From Hippasteria phrygiana (lineage: Eukaryota > Echinodermata > Asteroidea > Valvatida > Goniasteridae), in assembly GCA_037893225.1 (NCBI GenBank), contig JAZGUH010000724.1:310001-374000 (forward strand): a stretch of 64,000 nt of DNA, written 5' to 3'. This document shows, in pieces, positions 55,801 through 64,000 of the stretch. Each line of letters starts with the position of its first letter. The first letter of the stretch is position 1. The notes beneath the pieces are model-generated. The model was not told the DNA's origin. It saw nothing but the letters and a program-made list of their open reading frames with translations, and searched no databases. Made by a program: the position numbers and the translations under genes.

Positions 55801-56871
55801 TCTTGGATTTGCAAGAGGAAACTGAAAATCTCGAAGTTTTACAGATATATCAATGGCTGCAATGCTATTTATTTACATTGCAGTGGTCTCGAAGATGATC
55901 AGAGCGCCCTCTATTGACGTATTTTCAAAAAGGGTTTGTTATCTATGCAGGTTCTCTGATGCATATTCATGTTGTGGAAATTTGACGGTTGACGGTTAAA
56001 GGGTTAATGGCAGAGTTGTCGTTGAGTCCCTGCAAGTACTTTCGCAAGTCCAGTTAGAAGTCCTTTCATAAAGCCGGTCACAAGTAACTGGATGAACAAT
56101 GACAAAGGAATGCCTTTGTCAAAGCTCATTCGAATAGCTTGTGATCGGGATTAGGACTGGAGGGCTTGTGATGGACTTGCAGGGACTTGTGATGGACTCG
56201 ACTACATCTCTGGTTAACCAGTTCGCATCATATGACGTGTATACACGCAAAGGTTTTGCGGTATTCGGAACAGATGACGGATAATCATGCACTCGAGCGA
56301 GGCCGGAAATATCTGTCAGCAACCCGCTCGCAGTGAGCGAGGCCGGAAATATCAGGGTGTGCTACCCGCAGATCATGGCCTGAACCCGTCTGGCATAGAG
56401 GTTCGGGAAAAATAATCCCGCGCCTGGGTCCGGTCAACGTCAAAATAATCCTGGTGTGAACTGGTTAATGGATTTCACCTTACTGTCAAATTATGGAAGA
56501 ATATTTTTGAATGTAAAATTTGGTCTTCCTAAACTATTATTATGTGTGACAAGTGTGACATCATGGCTAAGTGAAGCGTTCTCGATTGCAACAGAAGGGA
56601 AAAATTGGGAATGAGTGCCATAATCAAGGGTAGTAATCTTTTCTAGAAAATCAAAACTTGGTTAATCTTTAATTCTATCCCTATCTAAATTGCAACAGAC
56701 ATTGTTGTTTCGATGACGAAGCGTCTTAATGAGTACAAAGCTACGATGGTCCCGGCACGCACCACGCCGCCTGACCCCAACTCCAATCCTCAGCTGCGTG
56801 ATGGATACTGGGCCCCATGGATGAAGAACGATAATGGCAGTGTCCCTAAGGCTATGAACTATGACCCTTGA
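43842..56871 (+). CDS. Arylsulfatase, ARSB type (sulfatase family)
   Basis: Eleven exons: 43842-44003, 46084-46243, 46471-46583, 47923-48033, 49709-49831, 50684-50813, 52115-52312, 52412-52568, 53785-53936, 55224-55382 and 56699-56871. All introns are GT-AG and in phase, giving 545 aa (human ARSB 533). A hydrophobic signal peptide (about residues 1-27) points to the secretory pathway or lysosome. Catalytic features are present: the Asp52-Asp53 metal pair in LADDLGWND; Cys91 in CTPTR, which the formylglycine-generating enzyme would convert to formylglycine; GKWHLG; STDNGG; and [11 protein letters not shown]. The C-terminal part holds Cys residues and NIT/NAS glycosylation sites. It should hydrolyse sulfate esters, probably on sulfated glycans. 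It could equally be an ARSI/ARSJ-like relative, since substrate cannot be read here. The start at 43842 was chosen because it gives the signal peptide. Confidence 0.9.
44500..44649. mobile_element. MITE with telomere-like CCCTAACCCT ends, copy 2
   Basis: TTAACCCTAACCCTGCCAGA to GGGTTAGGGTTAA with TTAA borders, in arylsulfatase intron 1. Confidence 0.75.
45731..45870 (+). repeat. Repeat with hammerhead-like core, copy 2
   Basis: 45732-45762 reads CTGAAGA, T, GGTCA-loop-TGACC, GGAAC, then GTTGAG. Downstream TTTTCAGAACC and CCGCAAACC match copy 1 at 37520-37790. GGAAC replaces the GAAAC expected of the core, so this copy is probably inactive. Confidence 0.4.
46910..47128. mobile_element. TTAACCCCTTG-family MITE, copy B
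   Basis: TTAACCCCTTGAGCACGG to CAAGGGGTTAA, with TTAA on both borders, in arylsulfatase intron 3. Confidence 0.8.
47318..47811. mobile_element. hAT-like MITE with 8-bp duplication, second copy
   Basis: Spans 47326-47803, flanked by GTTCAATC at 47318-47325 and 47804-47811. The left end is mutated (TGGGACTGTTCATTTTCGA) and the right end is GGGACAGCCCTA. It lies in arylsulfatase intron 3, and its ends are reversed relative to the 63150 copy. Confidence 0.85.
49872..50144. mobile_element. MITE with GGGCCAAATTTCATGGCTCT ends and internal 15-bp tandem
   Basis: Ends TGGGCCAAATTTCATGGCTC and GCCGTGAAATTGGGCCC. Inside, CCACAGCTTTGCTTA is repeated about five times at 49898-49962. A relative with GGGCCAAATTCATAGAGC ends lies at 53226-53470. 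In arylsulfatase intron 5. Confidence 0.7.
51600..51809 (+). repeat. 11-bp tandem array (AGTCCATCACA), about 19 units
   Basis: Perfect or near-perfect units with no drift, inside a CAGAGATGTA-family MITE (51583-51968). Because 33 bp is a multiple of three, all three frames are open and encode an 11-residue repeat; this is not a gene. In arylsulfatase intron 6. Confidence 0.95.
52892..53180. mobile_element. TTAACCCCTTG-family MITE, copy C
   Basis: TTAACCCCTTGAGTACGG to CAAGGGGTTAA with TTAA borders. It is longer than other copies because an internal segment with CAACAATGGATTGAAACTGC is duplicated. In arylsulfatase intron 8. Confidence 0.8.
53226..53470. mobile_element. MITE with GGGCCAAATTCATAGAGC ends
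   Basis: Inverted ends GGGCCAAATTCATAGAGC and GCTCTATGAAATTGACCCC, with GCTTAAGCA-type motifs inside. Related to the element at 49872. Confidence 0.65.
53951..54259. mobile_element. Foldback element with tRNA-like sequence in both arms
   Basis: Arms of roughly 65 bp begin TTTTCAAAGTGAACAAAGAA and mirror at the right end. Each arm contains GATTCGAACCTG-type T-arm/B-box sequence and CTCCGGGTTACCGTA. Left of centre the tRNA-like sequence extends to a D-arm (CAACTGAGCTATCTTGCC); the right half has GAAGCGACATTGTGGGG. Lies directly after arylsulfatase exon 9. Confidence 0.75.
54916..55134. mobile_element. TTAACCCCTTG-family MITE, copy D (end decayed)
   Basis: Starts TTAACCCCATGAGTACGG and ends GCAAGGCGTTGA, so both terminal inverted repeats carry mutations. 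It sits about 90 bp upstream of arylsulfatase exon 10. Confidence 0.7.
56011..56212. mobile_element. CAGAG-ended MITE, short copy
   Basis: CAGAGTTGTCGTTGAGTCCC to GACTCGACTACATCTCTG, with AAGTCC and ACTTGTGATGG units. Short relative of the elements at 23616 and 51583. Confidence 0.65.
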
Positions 56872-56901
56872 CCCCTAAAATGTAAATGTTAGGCAAGACC
56901 T

Positions 56902-56907
56902 AATAAA
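56902..56907 (+). terminator. Poly(A) signal AATAAA of the arylsulfatase gene
   Basis: Canonical AATAAA beginning 31 bp after the TGA stop. It is the first such hexamer in the 3' flank. A further AATAAA near 58130 could serve a longer transcript. Confidence 0.6.
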
Positions 56908-57149
56908 ATTGATTTCGAAATGTGAAAAAAAGCAATCCAAATCATCATGTACGTAGTTATCAATTTTTTTATCCGCCGTTGTCTATCAAAGTACAGGTAC
57001 TGAATGTATTTTGCTTTGTTTTGTTAAATTCGTTCATCGGTTTTCGTAAAGTGACGAATCCTAAGAATCGGATTTGTGCCATGCCTGAAATATCATTTGC
57101 TGATGTAATGTTTTCGGTATTTCTGTTTCTTATGGTGCAGCCATAGTCC

Positions 57150-57615
57150 AGTTTGGGGGGGGGGGGCAGTTTTTTGGAGCTGGATTTTCAGGAAGAAAAT
57201 ACAGTAGGATAACTATTCGTGTGCACATCTGCATCATGGAAACAATATTCCCCCCCCCCGTGATTTATTTGTGCTTTTCTCTAGAAAAAAAACATCTTTT
57301 TATTAATATGTAGTTACTATCCACCGCTGTCTATCAAAGTACGAGGTACTTAATGTATTTTGTCTGTCAGTTGTCTGTCATGCCTAAAATAATAGCATTT
57401 TTACCAATATTTGTTTTTGTTTTTGTCATGATGCCATCAAATATGGGTGGCATAACTGGCATCCAGTTTGCACTGGGGGGGGGGGGGGGGGAGGGACAGG
57501 GACACTAATTTTTATTGGAAAAACTTTGGGGAGAGAGGGGGAAAATACAGTTGGACTTTTCAGTACACAAGATTGTTCTCCTGTCGGGAGAGTGGGGGGG
57601 GGGGGGGGGGGTGGC
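57150..57615. repeat. Cluster of long G runs
   Basis: Runs of G near 57155, 57476 and 57596. Short frames here read as glycine runs and are not genes. Confidence 0.7.
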
Positions 57616-58377
57616 AGTGTACATGCCTTGTTATGTGGGACATACCCCTCCCCCTTTAGTTACTCCATTGTACATATCAGACAAAATTTGTTGAGCAGGA
57701 TGGGTCGAGTTAATATGTACTCCTTGTTACCCAATTTTGACATCGTGCCCTTTGGGGGAGATCTCGTTTATAATCACTGAGCCGAGAAAACTTTAATACA
57801 AGTTTTTTCGTAGGTCATTAAAGTGCAGTTTTATTTTATGCTGAGTTTTTCAAAAGATGAGCTTTACAGAATGGCCATTGTCAGTTACCTTTATGTATTT
57901 ATGAAATTTATATTGTCAGTATGAAGTTGTGTCAAAACTGTTGGCGTCGTTTAATTTGGTGCTACCTGTCTTTAATATTATTGATTTGCAAACAAAGATG
58001 TGCTACTTTTGTAAGTCATTTACGCTGTGGTGTATTTTCTACCCCGATGGAAGTGGTGAATAATAATTTCAAAATGTATTTAATAGTAATCCTTGAAACT
58101 TTTTATAATTGAATCCTGGTTGAAGTACTAATAAAATCTAAGGCTGTGTGAAGCAACAGAAATATTTAATGTCTGTTTTCATTGTACAAAACGACAACCC
58201 CATGGGATTTCTTGAGGTATCAAATTTAGTTGGAACTCCCAGGCGATGCCTTGTGGGTTGGAATTCCGCCAACATTCAGAAAACATGAATTACCAATCTT
58301 GATCTTTTAGCCTTTAGATCAGTTTAGGCAAAGAAGGGGAGGGAGATATGTTTCCCCTACTTGTGATCTCCCCCCAT

Positions 58378-58508
58378 TAGCCTTTTAGAGGTATGGTGGA
58401 CACAATAGGAGGGCGCTATTTGATTTGGGTAAAACCTGTGTATTTATACCCAAATCAAATAGCGCCCTCCTATTGTGTCCGACGGTCCGCCATACCTCTA
58501 AAAGGCTA
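58378..58508. mobile_element. Hairpin MITE with TAGCCTTTTAGAGGTATGG ends
   Basis: Arms of about 55 bp, TAGCCTTTTAGAGGTATGG outward and ATAGCGCCCTCCTATTGTGT within, are near-perfect complements. TA at both borders would fit a Tc1/mariner-type MITE. Confidence 0.75.
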
Positions 58509-59648
58509 ATTGAGATTGCAGTTGTGGGCAAAAAGTTAAGCCATTTAAATTATTATTGCTTGGAAGACTTCTTCCTTGTAGAGTAGGGGGGTGCCCTGGC
58601 CCCCCTTTCTCAATCTCCCCACCCCCCACAAATTTGCCTGTTCATTTCATGTATTTTTCATACACTGTATAGGCTCTTTAACAAATTGAAAATTTGTTCT
58701 CCAACCCTCTAAAAAAGCTTCTATTCTTGGTTCCTTTTGCGCCTCTAATGCACCCAAAAATTGCCCTTCATCAGGGGCAATAATTGTTGGGCTTCAAATT
58801 ATTCAAACTTTATTTCGTTCGATATTCCAAAGTGAATAGGTTTGGTATTGCTAAATTAATAGAATCTTTAAAGTGGGGGATTTTTTTGTCCAGGTAGATT
58901 TTAGTCAATTTAGCTCAGTGTGCGAGGAATATTTTGTTTTCACGAAACCCCCCGCACCCCGCACCCCGCACACCCCTTTCTTTCGAGCGCGCGGCCCGCA
59001 CCCCCCCCCCCCCCCCATCCCACTTGACTGGACCATGGAGCCTCCATGACTCGACTGAGTCAACTCGACAAAAATCTCGCCGCGGTGGTGAGGCGTTTTT
59101 TCTTTCATCGCATCACGGGCAATATACGGAGGCCTCAAAGGACATGTCATTACGAAAAATAGAACTTCCTTCGTAATGTTTTGTTCTTATCTAAGCAAAT
59201 AATTTTTCGTAGGCACATAAGTTATACAACAATCGAAAATAAAATTGTACGAAATTAATAACCAGTATTTAAATTTCAAATTTTGTTTTAGATACCAATA
59301 AAACAAAAATACTTGTGTGATGTTGAGATGACCGTTCCGAGGTCCCTTCCATTTTCCAGGTCTCCATGTTGTGGTGTACGTGAGGTGGAGCAGTCAATTG
59401 CATGGGCAAAAGTATGGACCAAAAACGCAGTCCTAGCGGGTAAAATACAAAAATATTAACCTAAAGTGTTGTTTGAAAACATTGTTGTTCATATTTATAC
59501 TTGTAGAACTGTTTTGATACGCTTTGGTAGATTAATTTGGCAGAATATATTGTTTGCGTGTTGGGGCAGGTTGGGTGGGAGACATGTCTTGCCTAGTTTC
59601 CGGACAATTGGTAGTCTACCCGGCCCCTCACATCGTGGCTTAATAACA

Positions 59649-60099
59649 TAGGGCCTGTTTGTTTCACACGGATCGGGAGGAGATCCAGAGCCGAACGAAA
59701 ACAAACAGGATCGCGAATCCCTCTCGCTATATGTTGCATGCTGGGAGAATTTATATTACACGACAATGTCGTCTGCTTCAGATTCTGTAGGGCTATTTTT
59801 ATGATAAACTATCTAGTATTTCCAGAAAAGTAAATAAATCGTACATAGCTTTAATAACAAAAATACACTGTAAAAGAATTATGAGTAAATACTGTCAGTA
59901 TACAGTCAATAGCTCGTTAAATGCTTCAAATCTACGAAAAAATACCGTCACTTTTCTCTGTCCGTCTCGCACATCGCCATCTTGGATCTTGCGAACCCAC
60001 CTCGCGAGCAGGATCACTAAAAATGTGATCCGGAGCAGCTTTCGACGCTCCGGATCACTGATCGCGCTCCGGATCTGCGTATAACAAACACGACCCTTA
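59649..60099. mobile_element. Longer relative of the TAGGGCCTGTTTGTTTCACA element
   Basis: Left end TAGGGCCTGTTTGTTTCACA, right end AACAAACACGACCCTTA, with CTCCGGATCACTGATCGCG near the right end. Related to 9088-9236. Confidence 0.55.
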
Positions 60100-60772
60100 G
60101 TCTACGACACCCATATCACACTTTTTCCCCATAGGCTAGCACGTTTAGGAAGGAGATTTTCCAATGGGTATTGTGTTCACACCCTCCACTCCTTTCCACC
60201 GAAATAAATCTTTTTGACATTCTCAAAAGCATTCATAATTTCATGTGAACAGTATCGTGCCACTAGCTAACGTATGTCGCTCATACTAATCACCGTCAAC
60301 ACGCAAAACACCGTCAACACACTGTCAAGACACGTCAACACCTCCAAAACACATTCTTAACTGACAAATGCGGTACAAAACCGTAAAGTATAGGTTAACA
60401 CGAGATTTGGTCTTAAAAATGGAAGGTTAAACATCTGAAAATGCGATTTCTTTCTTCAAGAAAACGGACCTCTCCATGCAGCTCCGAAATCGGCAGTCGT
60501 GCCTCACTCAGCCATGTCGCGGGCGCGCAGCGCGTGCGAAGGCAAGATGTTGGCCAACGGCCATGCTGCGCTGCTTGACGTTAGAGATAATTTTGTCGCC
60601 TGAAAAATTCCATTTTCATCAATGAAATGTGACTTTTAACCAACAGAAATTCTAATTTAGCCTAGGCATTACATTTCTATACCTCTTTTGTTAATTTAGA
60701 ATGTGTTTTGGAGGTGTTGACGGTAGGCAATATTCGCGCGTAGGCAATATTCGCGCACCACCTTTCTCCATA

Positions 60773-61150
60773 CCCCTAGAACTATGGGGCTCCTACCGGA
60801 ACCCCATAGAAAGAAGTCTATTTTCCCTATAGCCTAATACAGCAAGAATAAGAAAGTCATTTCCATGCACTCACGTTTCTACTGTGCGCACAAAAACCGC
60901 TGCACAGTTTTCCCCAAAAATCCGTAATATCTTCATTTATATCCTCACCTTGTGTGCACCAAGCAAAAGATCGCCGGAAGCGGTTCAAATTTGCGAAAAA
61001 AAATGATACGAATCTTCGATCCGACAGACACACACACGATGCGACTGTTGCCGGGCGGGTCATGTGCGGGGGTCAACAGACAAGCTCATGATTATTCATG
61101 TTAAATTAAAATTTGAAGTACGGCGCGCACGGCATGCACGGCATGCACTT
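60773..61150. mobile_element. One-armed relative of the palindromic element, inverted
   Basis: Follows the left arm of the 10184-11020 element, starting TACCCCTAGAACTATGGGG and running to GAAGTACGGCGCGCACGGCA. Minus-strand frame 61063-60857 resembles the frame at 14845-15063. Confidence 0.7.
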
Positions 61151-61576
61151 CATCGGGAAAGAGTTCCATATCCGGACATCACTTATTTTCCCTTAATATG
61201 ACTTAAAAACTACCAAAAAGTGTAAATCTGTTGAAGAAACACGAATTTAGGAGGGAAAAAAATTTCAACTTTTTCTTTGAAAATACTTTGACTTTTTCTG
61301 TCATGGCCCATAGACTTTGTGCACGAGGTCCAAGTGATGGCCGGATATGGAACTCTTTCCGAAAATAACCAACCCTCCTTGATAACAAGTGTCTAAACAT
61401 GTGGCACAACCTGTTTAAAATGTACATGTCTGTCAGTAAAATCTGTTAAAAATGAGGCAGAAATCAACATGTGCCACTCTCAGTGACCATACACTGTGCC
61501 AAGAACATCTAACACAGAAAGCACAAACTTTCTTCACCTATATTGTACAAAAAATTTCCAGACTAAAGTCTCAAAA

Positions 61577-62124
61577 TTAACCCTCCCTCTCTCGGTGCTA
61601 AAATGGAGCCAACTACCCTATCTATCCAAAATCAAGTGACAGGTTGAGACACACAAGCTGTGGAGAGGAGAGGATTTGGTTTTTTGATAGGTTTTGATAG
61701 TTATAAGGAAAGATTTTACTTTAATACCCCCCACCAAAATCGGTCAAGAACAGCAAAATCTTGGAAAATAACCAACCCTCCTTGATAACACATGTCTAAA
61801 CATGTGGCACAACCTGTTATTTCAAGATTTATTTCAGCAAAATCTGTAAAAAATGAGGAAGAAATCAACATGTATGTGAACACTTTGGAGTGACTTTACA
61901 TGGTGCCAACTGCCAAGAACTTCTAACACAGAAAACACAAACTTTCTTCCCCTATATTGCACTAAAATGTCCCAACAAAATTCTCAAAATTAAAGGTTGT
62001 GCCAAGTGTTTATACAATTATGAACACAAATGGATGATTATTTTCCAAGATTTGCTGTTCCTAACCGATTTTGGTGAGGGGTATTAAAGTAACATCTTTC
62101 CAGTTATAATAGTAGGAGGGTTAA
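61577..62124. mobile_element. TTAACCCTCC-ended element, copy 2 (longer)
   Basis: TTAACCCTCCCTCTCTCGG to GTAGGAGGGTTAA with TTAA borders. About 400 bp longer than copy 1 at 43238, so it is closer to full length. No transposase. Confidence 0.7.
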
Positions 62125-62710
62125 AGGCTGTGCCAATTCAAGTGTTTACAATTCTGAACACAAATTTATGGATGGTTATTTCCAATATTTTGATGTTCCT
62201 GATGGGGGGGGGGGGGGGGGGGGGTTTAAAGTCAAATCTTTCTGTATTGGTAGGACTGCTACGCATGTGGGTGCATAGCTTTTGTAACCATTGTTTTGGA
62301 TGTACATGTACATTGTACATTTACCAGCATTGAAAATGGTTAGTTTATTTTCATTGTTTGGCCTACGTGTAGCTATCCTTAACGTTTGGTCATGAACAAA
62401 TTATAAAGGAGACAACGATCTCATCAGGATTGGCCTTGCTGGGGGTGGGAAGGACGTGTGTGGGCGGACAACCTAACCCTGTAAAATGGGGCCAGGTAGG
62501 TCTACAAGAATGCCATGATGACTTTTTAGATTTGGTTTCCCCAAAGAATTCATGGTGAAATCAAAGATTAAATGTGTGAAAATTGCATGGAAATTTGCAT
62601 CCCAAAATGTACAATATTTTGGGCATGATCGCGTGATACATGTAGCACAAGTCAATCTCCCAATCTGTTTGTATGTCTATAAGTACCTGTCAACAGCACA
62701 GTTTAAATGT

Positions 62711-62990
62711 GGGTCATTCCATAAATTTGGGGTCCAAAAGTGTGACATTTTTGGTGTAAGATTTTGCAATTCAGTACACATTCTTGAATGCTTTCTACAA
62801 TGTACATGTATCTCTCCAAGAGTAATACATGTATGTAAAGCAAAGTACCTGCCAAACAAGTAAAAAATAGTGTGAAGTCAATTTTAATGATACTTGATGG
62901 GAAATTACAAAGGTCGGGTGTAATTAAACAGGGACACAAACAAAGTCAAAGTTTTGGACTCCAAATGTATGGAATGACCCATGTGTATGT
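62711..62990. mobile_element. MITE with GGGTCATTCCATAA ends, copy 2
   Basis: GGGTCATTCCATAAATTTGG to CCAAATGTATGGAATGACCC. Same family as 25033-25304. Confidence 0.75.
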
Positions 62991-63141
62991 TCATGTGATT
63001 ATTTGCATTGTTATGCCTACATATGTATGAATCTTTTAAATAATGCGACCCGACCTCGGCATTGTACATGTACATATACATGCAAAATGATGACCAGCCC
63101 TCGGGAAGTTTCTTTATTGCATCAGTGTCCTCCCTGCTCAA

Positions 63142-63660
63142 TTGATTTATAGGGCTGTCCCGAATATAGTGAATATTCGAAGATTCGATCGTCAACCGAA
63201 TATTCGAATAGCTTTTTGCCGGTTCGAATATTCGAATGCACATACAGAAACGACTCTAATGCAATTTTAATAGAAAAGTTATGGAGCTTAGCAGTGTCAA
63301 ATGCCGCATTTTTGTGGACAGAAGTTTATTGTTCGCGACCATAAAAACCCTTGACACTTCTAAACTAATTATTGCAAAAACTGAGGCTGGAGTTTGGTTT
63401 CTTGTTATCAGAACGTTATACGTACTCGTAAAGATCTTGATACAATGCAAAACAATTCCATCGGGTGGTCTATAATATCGATCGCCTCATGTAAAACACT
63501 TAAGTGCTTTGCGTGCAACTTTTCACCGGCGCGGCGTGCAGTTGCAGCAGAAGCCTGAAAGACTTGATCGACGAGTATCGAATATTCAAATATTCGGTCA
63601 AGCCCTGTCTCGAATGATCGAATTCTACATTTTTCGAAAATGAACAGCCCTATTGATTTA
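63142..63660. mobile_element. hAT-like MITE with 8-bp duplication, solo copy
   Basis: Spans 63150-63652, from TAGGGCTGTCCCGAATATAG to TTCGAAAATGAACAGCCCTA, flanked by TTGATTTA at 63142-63149 and 63653-63660. It shows the uninterrupted form of the family and serves as reference for the nested copy at 18604. Confidence 0.9.
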
Positions 63661-63666
63661 AGAGTT

Positions 63667-63807
63667 TTAACCCTAACCCTCCAGGGCATTTTAGCTAGAA
63701 CCCTGCCAGACGCATCAGATTGCATACTTTGTCCCATTGACTTGTGTGCAGAGTCCAGCAAAGTGGAGCTGTCAGCACACTGCCGCGTCTGGCAGGGTTA
63801 GGGTTAA
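63667..63807. mobile_element. MITE with telomere-like CCCTAACCCT ends, copy 3
   Basis: TTAACCCTAACCCT to AGGGTTAGGGTTAA. Its right-hand TTAA (63804-63807) also begins the next element. Confidence 0.75.
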
Positions 63808-64000
63808 CCACTTGCGTACGGATGACGCCATTTGGCACAAAAATAAACAGTGCCACCAGGCCGGATGACGCCATTGGCCGCTGTTTGTGCAGTTTCAATC
63901 CATTGTTGGATTATTGTGTATGTCATGCTTGACTGCACAAACACATTGTAGCAGTTCGATTTGGCTGCCAGAACCGCCGCAACACCCCGACGTCTCCTGT
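63804..64000. mobile_element. TTAACCCCTTG-family MITE, copy E (cut by window end)
   Basis: Begins TTAACCACTTGCGTACGG and continues with GCCAGGCCGGATGACGCC in the reverse orientation to copy B. It runs off the window. Confidence 0.7.

Overview
The window looks like the nuclear genome of a marine invertebrate deuterostome, most likely an echinoderm. This is inferred from intron-rich genes whose proteins resemble animal families, very dense short repeats (many MITEs with intact target-site duplications), and a SINE whose central part resembles the Deu domain known from sea urchin, amphioxus and vertebrates. There is no sign of bacterial, organellar or viral genes. The species cannot be fixed from the sequence alone.

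Four protein-coding loci are well supported. (1) A two-exon class A GPCR on the minus strand (8872 to 3148). (2) A ten-exon gene on the plus strand (9964 to 23525) for a mitochondrial NAD-dependent isocitrate dehydrogenase regulatory subunit, gamma type, 394 aa. (3) A large unrecognised lysine- and serine-rich protein on the minus strand (39267 to 29514). It has two internal repeat families and two mutually compensating frameshifts. (4) An eleven-exon arylsulfatase (ARSB type) on the plus strand (43842 to 56871), 545 aa, with an intact active site and a poly(A) signal 31 bp after the stop codon. Loci 1 and 2 are divergent with about 1.1 kb between their start codons, and loci 2 and 3 converge. 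The genes belong to unrelated pathways, and I see no functional cluster. Splice junctions were placed by reading GT/AG sites and checking codon phase; every junction used keeps the frame.

The rest is mostly transposon-derived. Legible families include: hAT-like MITEs with perfect 8-bp duplications (three copies, one holding two further TTAA elements in opposite orientation); several TTAA-flanked MITE families; an 837-bp near-perfect palindrome with a 9-bp duplication; a 104-bp MITE with a 9-bp duplication; a foldback element with tRNA-like sequence in both arms; a decayed Tc1-like transposon; Deu-like SINEs; a 1.6-kb repeat full of TGACGTCA sites; and two copies of a repeat with hammerhead-like core motifs. 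Simple repeats include an 11-bp array that seems to have expanded inside a transposon, a (TTTAA)n tract, and many long G or C runs.

Regions 1-781, 1530-2719 and most of 56908-64000 hold no gene that I can recognise.
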